Of a DNA stretch of 64,000 nt, positions 10,171 through 20,500 are shown piece by piece. The position numbers were made by a program, and so were the translations under genes. The stretch is from Leishmania martiniquensis (Eukaryota; Euglenozoa; Kinetoplastea; Trypanosomatida; Trypanosomatidae). The stretch lies in contig NC_090151.1 of NCBI RefSeq assembly GCF_017916325.1, forward strand, positions 253,001 through 317,000. The letters are read 5' to 3'. Numbering within the stretch: position 1 is the first letter of the stretch; every line of letters starts with the position of its first letter. The notes beneath the pieces were generated by a model. That model ran no database searches. It saw nothing but the letters and a program-made list of their open reading frames with translations, and had not been told where the DNA came from.

Positions 10171-11126
10171 ACGTAGGTGTGTGTGTGTGTCTGTCTGTCT
10201 GTAAGTCTGCAAGTACGCGCGGGGGTAAACTAGACAGAACGTTGCGTTGTTGTTGTCTTTCGCTTCGTTCGTTGTTGGCTTGCAGCGTGTAGGGGAGTGG
10301 TATATTATGAGCTGTTGAGGCAGTGCCGCAAGCACATCACACGTCATGAGGCATCAATGACCACGGTGGGCGTGGTAATGCGCACGGGTGCGAGTAAGCG
10401 ATGACAGGAGAGGGACGGTGCGGCGAAGATGGTGAGCAGGAGGTAAGCGCCAGTCGAGTCGCACACGCCAAAGAGAAACGGCAACGGACAAAAAAGGGGG
10501 CAGCGTATAACAGGATGGAGAAGGGAAGGGAGGGAGCGGCCACAGCAGCAGCGGCAGCGGCCAAGCGAGCGAGTGAGAGATGCATGCGTCGCTTGGAGTG
10601 CGTAGGGGAAAGGGGCAGGGAGGAGCGGGGGGGGTTGCGCACTTCAGTAAGGGTGAAGGTGTGCGGCAGGGGAGAGGCACACACGCCGACCAGAGGAGGG
10701 GGAGGGTACACGGAAGAATGGCGAGTGAGCGAAGCCGCTCTCTCCCTTGTCTTCAATTCCTCACTGTTCGAGTGCGCGTGCGCCCCCCTCCTCCTCTCAG
10801 CACTCCAAATGGCCCGCAGCTGTCCTCCTCTTGCTCCTCCCGTCGTCATCTTCGCACTTGTGCTTACCACTGTCGTGCGCGCGCCCACCCCTTTCCGTTC
10901 GTATGGCGTACGTTTCTTGCGTCCCTTTACTGTTCTGTGTGGCAAAAAAAGAGAGATGGCTGTCATGACACCAACGTCAATGCCACCCTCACCGGCATCA
11001 CCATCGCCACCCCTTTCGGCGCTCCTCCCTTCACATTCAAGCATACATACACACAGACACACACTATTATGCGCCTCACCCGGCTCTACCGCTCCCTTTC
11101 AAAGAATATGTAAGGCGTGCGTATAA

Positions 11127-11141
11127 ATATATATATATATA
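11127..11141. repeat. TA dinucleotide microsatellite
   Basis: Alternating A/T run in the transaldolase upstream spacer. Similar short runs occur at 12268-12279 and 62050-62065. Confidence 0.8.
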
Positions 11142-13051
11142 GAAATCAGTGAATCGGTGTGCCACGGTGTTGTACCCCATCTCACACGCACATAAACACA
11201 TACACCGACCCATCCACCGACCGCCTAAAGAGATGTTCAAAATAGGAAAGCGCGCGAGCACACACGTGCACGCTGATTGCGGGCAGATGCGCAGGGCAGC
11301 CAAACTCCCCCACCGCGTAGAGAGGGACGCTATCCATACGTCCGCCAACTTTCCTTCCCTCTCTCGCCCCACCCCCCTCACTCACTCACTCACCACACAC
11401 ACAGAGACGAGACGAGAAACATGGGAGCGTCCCCACAAAGGTCGAGTCGACACACGCACCCACACATGCACACACGAAAAAAAAAGCGAAGAGGTTTTCT
11501 TTTGTGGCATAGCCAAAGGGGCGGGAAGAGGTCTGCCTCTGTCTCCATGTGTGGGGAGAGAGAGAGCGGGGATAGCGAGGAAAACGCCCAGCACACAACA
11601 GAGGAAACGGCAGGACGGCAAAGGCGAAGGTGAACAGGAAAAAAAAGAGAGAGGAATGAGGAGAGCACAGAAAATGAGAAGGCGCGCACAGACAGACAGA
11701 TGCGCGGAAGGAAGCGTCGATGGTGCAGCTCATAGATGAAGAGACAAGTACCATCAAAGGGGAGAGAGCGAGAGAGGTGAAGAGGAAGCGGGTGAGGAGA
11801 TGCGTGTGCGGCCGCGTGTACGCATTTCAGGGTCCACCCGCCGATGCTTCTCCTGCGGTATGCTCCTCACGGAGAACCTCGTGCGGCCCCCTCTTGGGAC
11901 TCCCGCTCTCGTGCGCACGCGTATCAGCAAGTCAGTGGTCCCTGCGCTATCCCTCTTTCCCTCTCTCCCCCTCTCTCTCGACGTGTGTGAGGGCCACGCG
12001 AACAATGAAAGCGAGAAAAAAAGAGGGGGGAGCGGACGTCCATGAGCGGTTGGAGGCGCGGCGCAGACAGAGAAACAAAAGAGAGACGAGCGAAGAGGCG
12101 AAGTCCTCTGCGTGGGCCCTCTCGCCGCAGGAGGCGCGGAGGTCCGGGGAGGGGGGAGGGGGGAAGAGGGAGAGGAAAGCACGCGCACAAGTGCGAGGCA
12201 AAGGCGGTGCCGTGATGGGCTATGGAGCCCATAGAATGAAGAGGGAAATGAGGGGAAGGAGGGTGTACATATATATATACCAACGTACACGCAGCTTGCG
12301 AGGATACAAAACATGCACCACCACCACCACCCCGCGCCATCGTATCGCTTCACCAGCGCTAGCGTCAGCGCCAGGCACGACCATCTCTCGTGCACCCCGC
12401 CTCAAGCGGCTGCTGGTGTCAGCGCTCCTCGGCAGTTGTCACTGGCCCTTGCGGCTCACGGCCGCACCCGTTGCCATCAAGATCGAAGTGGCCCCTTGAG
12501 GGCAAGAAGGGTAAGCGCGGCATAAGTGGACGCCAAAGCGGCGACGCCCTAGCTTTCAGAGGGGCGACGCTGAGCGCCAGCACCTCCACGTGACGCTGCC
12601 GTCGGTGGTGCCCACTCGCTCACGCACAGCGACTGAGCTTCGCGGGTGTTACCAGGCCTCAGCGCGCCCCCAATGTGACCGAGGCATCGCGCGTGCGTGC
12701 GTGCTTCCTTGCTTTGCCACCGTTCGGGAGATCGGTGAGCAGGAAGCCGCCACTGGTGCGGCAAGCAAACGACTCCGTCGGCACGCATCTCGTGAATTTG
12801 TTGGAATTCAGGCAGACTGTCGGCGTCCCACCCACTCCGGTCGTCGCGCATGCCGTCGGTACCGTACTAGTGGCAGGAGCCGCTGCTGGTGATAGCGGGG
12901 GTGCTCGCCGCGGGAGGGGGGCCGAGTGAAACGGCGCGGCATCTATGCGTGGTCGCCGCTGTTGGTACTCATGCACCGCTGCGACGTGGGTGGAGAAGAT
13001 GGCAGGATGCGCTCCTGACGCGACACGGAGCCCAGGAGAGGGCCTCGCCGA

Positions 13052-14719
13052 CTAAGCGCTCTTTGCTGTCGGCCTCTTGCTCGCGGGTAGCACCAGCGGT
13101 GCGACCGCGAGACCTGCTTTCTTGCGTCTGTACGCGTCGACAACGCGCTGGCGTAGCACGCGGCAGCCGGCCTCGATCATCTTCGCATCGAGCTCGCCAC
13201 AGTCCTCCAGCTCCTGAACTGTGGCGAAATCGCCGATCAGCTTAGTGTCCACAAAGAGAAGCGGCATCTCAGGCATGTTGTGCATCCCAGTCGCACTTGC
13301 GTAGAGCTTTCGCAGACGCCGGTGAAAGAACTCACTATCAGCAATGTCGATCGTGTGATGCGGAATAAGTTTGATGAAGAGCAGGTTCTCCATGAGCCGG
13401 CAGCGGTCCCGAACCGCACGCTCGCCGGTCATGCTGGTCGTGAAGAAGAGCACCTGACCTGGACCGTAACGCGAGAGGCCGTGGTCGAACATGGAAGTGT
13501 CATCGCAGTACCAGTAATACATCATGTCGGCCTGCTGTGCCTCGAAGATGGCGCGCTCCTCCGCCGTGGCCTGCTTCAGCTCCGACAGCAGCGGCTCGGG
13601 GTCGCAGCAGCCCTCAGCTTCTGAGTCCTCCTGCCCTGCTGCTTTTTGCACTGCGTCATCATCAGCCACGCCCTCGCTGCAGCCTGGGTGCGGTGAAGAG
13701 GGCATCGCCGCAGACCAGGATGGCAGCGGCCGCCTTGGAGGAAAAGCAGTAGACGAAGGAGAAGCTCTAGCTGCTGCTGCTGCTGCTGCGCCGCCGTCGC
13801 ACACATCCTGCACCGGCCTTGATGCGCGTGGTCGCCGTGCGGCGGATGGCGGCGCTTCAGGTTTGCCACTTTCACGTACCGCCGATTGTAAGAGCGCGGG
13901 TGGAGTGCTCGGCCCACTAAGCTGCTGATTCTTCGCCTGTGCGATGGGCTGGGAGGCCTCGCGAAGGTTGCACAGCTCACTGAAGTGTTGGCCCAGCCGC
14001 TCTCGGCTACGTTGGGAGAGCGCGTCCGCTCCCGACTTGATCACGCCGCTGGTCGCGCCGTCTGAGGTGCGGGGCTCGCCTGGCCCTTTCCGCAGCAACT
14101 GAGGGCACATCCCTTCCACAGGCGGCGTCGCCTTCTGTGCAGGAATGGTCTGTGTGTAGTGCCGGTGTGTCGCATTGCGAGTCGGTGTGCGAGCCTGATT
14201 CAGCGTGTCCTCCAGCATTGGTGGTGCAGCCACTGGCATTGCCGAGACAGACAGCGACCGTGTCGCTGCCACCGTGCCGCCCATAGTCGCCGAAGGCTGC
14301 ACGTGCAGTGACGGGTACCCGTGAGAACACGAGCGTCCGCCGTTGTCGTCGCCGGCATCGCCACCCGGCCGCTCGGAAGCGCGCGGTCGCGCAGTGGACA
14401 ACCGTGGCAAGTGCGGCCTAGGCGGGCCGCCTGGAGAGACTGCCGAAGCTTCGCCTGCCGCAGACATGGTGATCCGCGTCGCACCCGTCGCTGCAGCTCT
14501 TGCGCGCGACGATGTCATTGTGAGGCTCACTGTGGTGACCGCGCTCCGATGCTTTTCTACTTCGCTTTTCACATAGTCGATAGCTTCGTCGATCGTCATG
14601 CGCCGCTGCGAGACGAGGTATGCACAGTTCTCGCGCAACTCGGCGTCGGAGCCGGGGCAGGCGAGCTCAAGCACTCGTAGCGTGCGGCGCTCCGGGGGGT
14701 AGAACGAGGGCTGCGCCAT
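13052..14719 (-). CDS. Glutaredoxin/SH3BGR-fold protein with a long disordered middle
   Basis: The 555-residue product starts at the ATG at 14719; the frame upstream opens with GTG at 14821 and has no homology-like content. Residues 1-60 form an acidic helical segment with the charged stretch TIDEAIDYVKSEVEKHR. A Pro/Ser/Ala/Arg-rich low-complexity middle follows. The last 140 residues carry a thioredoxin-fold pattern: a strand GQVLFFTTSMTGER, a helix ending in LLFIKL, a second strand with HTIDIAD, a cis-Pro-like MPLLFVDTKLIGDF, then VQELEDCGELDAKM. The final segment matches the glutaredoxin/SH3BGR signature in which GD/GG precedes a Leu-Glu helix. The CxxC/CxxS redox site is replaced by SMTGE, as in SH3BGR-type proteins, so an adaptor role rather than redox catalysis is inferred. 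Confidence 0.65.
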   Translation of the reverse strand: MAQPSFYPPERRTLRVLELACPGSDAELRENCAYLVSQRRMTIDEAIDYVKSEVEKHRSAVTTVSLTMTSSRARAAATGATRITMSAAGEASAVSPGGPPRPHLPRLSTARPRASERPGGDAGDDNGGRSCSHGYPSLHVQPSATMGGTVAATRSLSVSAMPVAAPPMLEDTLNQARTPTRNATHRHYTQTIPAQKATPPVEGMCPQLLRKGPGEPRTSDGATSGVIKSGADALSQRSRERLGQHFSELCNLREASQPIAQAKNQQLSGPSTPPALLQSAVRESGKPEAPPSAARRPRASRPVQDVCDGGAAAAAAARASPSSTAFPPRRPLPSWSAAMPSSPHPGCSEGVADDDAVQKAAGQEDSEAEGCCDPEPLLSELKQATAEERAIFEAQQADMMYYWYCDDTSMFDHGLSRYGPGQVLFFTTSMTGERAVRDRCRLMENLLFIKLIPHHTIDIADSEFFHRRLRKLYASATGMHNMPEMPLLFVDTKLIGDFATVQELEDCGELDAKMIEAGCRVLRQRVVDAYRRKKAGLAVAPLVLPASKRPTAKSA

Positions 14720-17539
14720 GGCGTGCGTGCACCTTTTCCTCTGAGGCGTTGATACAAGATGGACGGGTGGATGCGGATGGGATCGGAGGTGCGATGCACA
14801 TTCGCGTGCGCTGACGCGCACGGATAAAGGCTAGAAAAGACGCAGCAGCGCGGAGGCCCCTCGGTGGTGAGGGGGCGGGGGAGGGGGGCAGAGAACACTG
14901 AGAGAGGGAGGCGTAAAGGATGTGTCTCTGATAGACACGCACACGCACACAGAGAAAAAGGGGGAGGGGGGAGGGCGAATAGTCTTCTCACAGGAAAAAA
15001 AGGAGAGCACAGTACAACACAAACACAGAGATATCGGCAAGATGAACGTGTCCGCGAGCGGGCGAACGAGGGGGCGGGGAGAGAGCTGCGCTACGGATGA
15101 GGTCGGAGTTCTGGTGACGACAGATGAAGAGGAATGGACAAAAGGGAGGAAGGGAAGGGGGGCGGCACACGCACTCACAAAGAGAGAGAGCGAGAGAGAG
15201 AGACCGAATACAGACGCGCACGCGCTCAAAAAAAAAAATCAAATCTGAAGTGTTGAAGGGAAATAATGTTGTTTTCCTCGAATAAAAAAGGGGGCGAGTT
15301 AAAGACAGCAGGAAGGAATCGATCACGAGGGGAAAGGTGGGGTGAACGAGGGCGGCAGGGAGCGAGTGGAAGGGTGGGGAGGCAGGGGGGTACGGAAGCG
15401 CCTTTAGCGCAGGTGCACGCCGACGGACTCTTTGTTGTTGTTGTGCTTTTTGGTGTATGTTCCCTCTTTGTTGGGCTTGCGGGGGGGAGCTGCAGTATGC
15501 ACGTGCGTGCCTGCGAGCGGAGGCCCACAGAGAGGGTGAGAGCGGGCGGGCGAGTTGAGAGCAGCGCAACGATGGGAGGGAGCGGCCAGGAGACTGGCGA
15601 GAGAATGGTGAAAAAGACAGAGAACGAGAGGGAGTCGCACGAGTGAGGAGCAGCTACACGGCCACGGGGAGCGCTGTAGCCGCGGTGTGTACAAGGGGGG
15701 AAGAGGGGGGGAAACGCCCAATGGGGCCGATCGTGCGCACCGGCGTAGACGCGGGCGTACACGATCGGGGTGACTGCATCTTCAGTAGAGGCGGCATCGG
15801 GCGGGAGGGGAGGGGGAGAGGGAGGACGGGGACTCCATCATGACTTCGGAGTACATGTGCAAAACTGCATCTTCATGAGACAGGCAAGTAGGCGCTGCCA
15901 CATACAATCCAATCCACATGCCCTCCACGATAGACCCTGGCCCCCTCTCCCTCAGCAAGCGTATGCCCTCTTCCGATTTCGCCATCGAGCGTTGCAAATG
16001 AACTGCCCGGGGTGACAGAAAGAGCGGCCGCGCACCTGCGCATGTCCTCCGGCGTGCAGCCCTTCGTTTCATCGTTTTGGTAGCTATTGCGCATGCAGAA
16101 AGACCCTCAAAAGCAAGCACTAATACAGTTCCAGATGCTCACGCGTGTGCGCGCATGTGCACTTGGCTGAGACACATTTCACGCGAGTACCAGTCATGAT
16201 CGCCCTCATCTTCTCCCCTCAGGTCATGCGTATGGACATCGTTTTCAGCCGGGGAGGGCGCGAGACGCAGGGCAGCAGTGGGAGAAGAGAGTGAATGGAA
16301 CGGGATACGTGGGGGCGCCCCTCCGTCATATGCACGCCCATCACGGCCTCAGCGGACTTCAGGATGACGAGCCCACGCTCTGCAGCGTGGGTGCGGCCAT
16401 CGGTGAGTTTGTGTCCGCTCGCGACGTCCCCTGGCAGCGGTCCGGTGTGCTGCTGGAGGGGCGGTGCCGAAGCATCGGCTCCTGCTTGCGGGGTTCGAAG
16501 AGCGCTGTCGGAGCCCCGACAAGGTCAACGGCCGCCGTTGTCGATGGGTGGGGAGGCATCTGGTGATTTGCCTGAAGTTTCACGCAGATGGGGTAAGGGG
16601 AAGAGGGGGGAGGGAGAGGGGGCGGCACACGACAAGAAGGCTCCGTGAAACAGCGAGCGCGGTAAGAAAGGCGGTGCCGTTGCGCACTGCCACCGTCGTA
16701 TGGGTCTCTCCGGTTCGACGCCAAAGTGATGTGACCGTTTCCTCTTCCTCCTATGCTGCACCTGTGATGGGCTGGTTTGTGTGCGCGTGTTCCGTGTTGA
16801 GCTGTGATGGCGTATGCGTCAGTGTATCAGTCGGCGAGATGTTTAGAAATGCATAAGGGTGTGGGCGAGTCGGTGGGCTTGTCGGTGCGGCAGCAGCAGG
16901 TCGAAGGGATTCGCTATCGCAGAGAAGAGGATGCAGAAGGTGGGCGGGTGAGGGGCGTACGACGCGGTTACCCCACACACACACAGACACAGACGGCAAA
17001 GAGAGGGTCGGCGTGGCAAAAGTGCACCAGAAAGAGATGCAGCGCGCTGGCCGTTCATCTCTCCCCCTCCCCCCCCCGCCCCTCACGGCCACCACCTGCG
17101 CCCCGTCAACGTGCCATGGTGACAGCGGTGCGCGGGAGAGGGGCGGACGGGGAGACAAGGTGGGACTATACCGGCTCGAGGAGTTGGGGGGAGGGAGGGC
17201 TGTCACCCGATCTAACACGATAGGGATCTCGATGGGAAAGAGAAAGAAAGAGAGGGATGAGTTCGTGTGCACGCGAGAGAGCGGGACAGGAAGGGACGGG
17301 AAGGCGGCCCTCTGTGGCCACCCATCTATTCCGTCCCTCCTCTTCTCACGCATGCGACGCTTCTTCGCCGTTCCGCTGATGTTTCGATTGGGTCGACACA
17401 GAACCATCCATGCAAAAAAAGGGGTGAGGCGCAGACAGAGCGAAAGAGAGGAGGGGGGAGAGGAAGACTTATTCGTACCGGAAGAGAGCGACTGATATGG
17501 GGGCACAGACGCATAGCGCCCTATTCGCCTCTCCATCCC
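14720..17539. other. Intergenic region between VPS13-like gene and glutaredoxin-fold gene
   Basis: About 2.8 kb. It contains the glutaredoxin-fold leader with its pyrimidine tract, dense GA tracts on the plus strand (14860-15210, 15290-15380), a TTG trinucleotide run near 15432, and purine/CA tracts towards the 3' end of the VPS13-like gene. Positions 16140-16570 are of higher complexity and lower purine bias, but no frame is convincing. Confidence 0.55.
14860..14897 (-). promoter_or_regulatory. Predicted trans-splice acceptor for the glutaredoxin-fold gene
   Basis: An almost pure C/T stretch on the transcript (14897-14870) is followed by AG at 14861-14860. On the plus strand the same stretch has three G runs of 5-6, so it is also a potential quadruplex. 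The ATG at 14719 is the first one consistent with the protein domain. Confidence 0.4.
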
Positions 17540-20500
17540 TTACGTGTGTGGTGGCGGCGGAACAGTTTTCTTCGCAAGTCGCCTCTGCCACATGCGACGC
17601 CGTAGATTGCGCTCCCCCTGGCTCACCATCGTCCACCCGTCCTCGTCACCACCAATGACAGTCCACTCGGTCGTCCAGACCCACCCCGCCGGTGCGTGTA
17701 TCTCCTTCCGAGACGGTACCTCGTGGCCGTGCGCGTCCTGCCACGCAGGGAAACTGGACGGCAGGTAGCGCTTCCCCCACCCCAGTAAAGACACCTTCTT
17801 TTCGTACTCGTACACCTCAACGATCGTGTTCGGCGTTGGCGTGCTTGCGTTGCTCGCCGTGCGCGGCAGTGGAACCGGGGACGCGCCCGGAACCGGTGCC
17901 ACGGCGCCGACCGTGTCCACCGGCAGCCTCTTTCCACTGGCGCTTCGGACGACGCGAGTCGAATCCGGCACCATGGCGCGTGCCGACTCGTCAGCCGATG
18001 CGGCGTCCACGGCCTCCGCCTTCTTTCCCCGCTTGCTCAAGCTGCGAGAGCGGTAGCGCTTGTTGCCGTCCTCCGTGGGCTCTTGGTTACTGTCGGGCAT
18101 CGCCGGCAGCGAGACCGCGTCAAGCTCTGAGTTGCTGCGCGAGTGGTTCCCTCGCTTCGTCCTTTGCGCGTGGCGTGGCGCGTTCGGTGGGAGCAGAGCG
18201 CTCGTGTTGCGGTCAGCTGCGGACATCACCCTCGATGACAGCAGAGCGTCGCCGTCGCCGTCGCCGTCACGGGCGGGGAACCCACTCACGCCGGCGCTCA
18301 GCAATCCCATGTCGGGCAGCTCCGCGTCGTTGTCCTCGAGCATGGCGGAGTGGCTGCGCAGGGTGGAGGCCTTCACGCCAACGTTGCGGCCGGTCGCTGT
18401 CCAGCTCCGCAGGCGTTCATGAATCGTCTGAGTCTTCTCCGCGTATTCATCGTCCGCAAAAAACTCGCCGGAACGGGTGCGGCGTGACTTCGCGGACGAC
18501 CTCTCGCCTGGGCCGCCAGCGCCAATCTTACTGCCGCTGCTACCCCTCTTGTGGCTGAAGGATCGCAGACCAAACACACGCCGCTTGCCTGCCGCTGACT
18601 GCTCCGCCGTCGTCGCCTGCAGCACACCAGGCGTCGTAAACGCAATCGCGCTCTCCTGCGTTATCGTCATGGTGCCGGCGAAGATGGATGACGCTGTGCG
18701 GCGTTGCTGCGTCTCCATCCCTGGGCACACACGCAGGTAAAAGGCGATGCGTGAGTGTGGCAGCGGCCGGATCAGCGCCGTCCAGCGCATGCGCCGCATT
18801 CGCACCTCTCTGGTCATTCGGTCTGTGTAGATTCCGTAATACTTGGTGCTGTACGTCCATCCCTCGAAGTTGGTTTTGAACCGGTCCAGCGTCCAGCGGT
18901 CCTGCGGTATGGGCACCTTGTTCTTGCCGTACGTGGCGCCCTCGCGTTGCGACGGGTACCACTCTGGGCCGTCGACGCTGGAGATGAGATGGTCACCAGA
19001 CCAGGTGCCAGTGCTGACCTGGATGCGCTGATACTGGTAGACCACCGCCACAGACCGCCACGAGGCGACACCGCCGTTGGCGTGGAAGTCGCGGATCGGC
19101 CGCAGCCGCCGCGTTTGTGGAACGTACGTGTCCGTGACGAGCTTTGCCAAGGTGCCCGTTGCCCGTGACATGTCCGAGAGCAGCCCTGAGACTGGGTTCG
19201 CCAGCACGCCAACCAAGCCCTGCGCTGTGCCCTTGAGGAGTCCAGCGGCACCCGACTCAGCCGCACCCTCCATCGGGCGCTGAACAATACCCTTTATGCC
19301 GCTTGCGAGCCCAGTAAGCACGTTCTGCTTGCGACGCTCTCGCTCCGAGACACCGCCGCCCATGCTGAGCAGCCGCGACCACGAGCCCGTGATGTTTGAG
19401 ACGGCGCCGAGGCCGCCACCAGCGAACTCCTGCGCGAAGCCGGCAGAGCCACGCGCCAGCCCTGTTGCGAAGGCCGACGGCGACGTCGACAGGCCTTCGA
19501 TCGGCTCTCGGAAGAGGCGAACGGCGCCGTTACCGAAGCCGGAGGCGAGCTTGAGCGGTGCGCCAATCATCGGTAGCGACGACGCGTACTGCAGCAAGAG
19601 ACCCTTCAACTGGGCAACCAGCCCTTCTGTGTAGGTCTTGCCCACCCACTCTGCGAAAATGCCCAACCGGCTCGTCTGCTTCGCCGTGACGATCCCAGGC
19701 GCTGCGACCGTAACGTCTTCACAGGACGACACCATCATGGAAAGCAGTGCCGCGTCCTTCGAGTTGATGTTCTCCCGGAAGAAGTCGTGCTCTTCCACAT
19801 CGCGTGTCAGCCACACGCGGACCACTATAGGGTTCACAATGAAGCGCTCCAGCGTAAGCCGCGAGGCCCAGAGGTCCATCTGCACAGGGGCCTTTTCGAA
19901 CAGAGCCACTAGTGTTGGACAGCGCTCGTAGGCGGCGGCGGCGGCCTCCTGCAACGCGACTGTGCTCCTGCTCACCACCAGGATGCTCTCGTTCGTCACC
20001 GGCGCGTGCGGCGCATCCTCGCTGCTGCGCACTGCCCGTAGAAAGGCTGCGATCGCCACGAGAAGTGTGTCCGAGACGCGCAGCGCCAGCGGCACCACGT
20101 CCAGTCGCACCTCCTCTACGCAAATGAGGCCCTTGGCGGGCAGCAGGATGCGCTCCAGGTAGCCCGAGGCGGCTGCCACAGCCTTGGACATGCGCAGCGA
20201 CAGGAGACAGGAGTCGTACCGCGGCGACACCTCCGTCTGGTTGTCTACCTGGAAGTTCTCGATGCTGAACATTGTCCGTTCGCGGTCTTGCTGCCGGTCC
20301 CAACTGAAGCGCACGTCTGTGACAGCACAAAATAATACGTCTTTGTTCGGCATCACCACCGATAGTGTCGCAACAGCCATGTTGAGCAGCATATTTATTG
20401 GAATGGGCGGCGCCGCGACGCTCGTGTAGGCGATGGGCAGAGCCGCCGTGGCCGGCGTGATCTCGATAATCTGCTGGCCTTGGCCGCCAAAGCCGAGCGT

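Larger units (their letters stand above)
10061..13051. other. Long intergenic region upstream of transaldolase
   Basis: About 3 kb without a supportable gene. It begins with the transaldolase leader and goes on to microsatellites: TA repeat at 11127-11141, TA at 12268-12279 and a His-like CAC repeat near 12313. Plus-strand GA tracts run through 10400-10650, 11540-11800 and 12040-12190. From about 12340 to 13051 the purine bias disappears and the sequence becomes coding-like in texture, but all frames there are broken. That part is probably the 3' UTR of the glutaredoxin-fold gene, possibly with an old repeat. Confidence 0.5.

Noticed and set aside
12313..12330. Run of CAC codons (His-like repeat)
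   Set aside because: It is a trinucleotide microsatellite in a spacer with no supporting gene structure.
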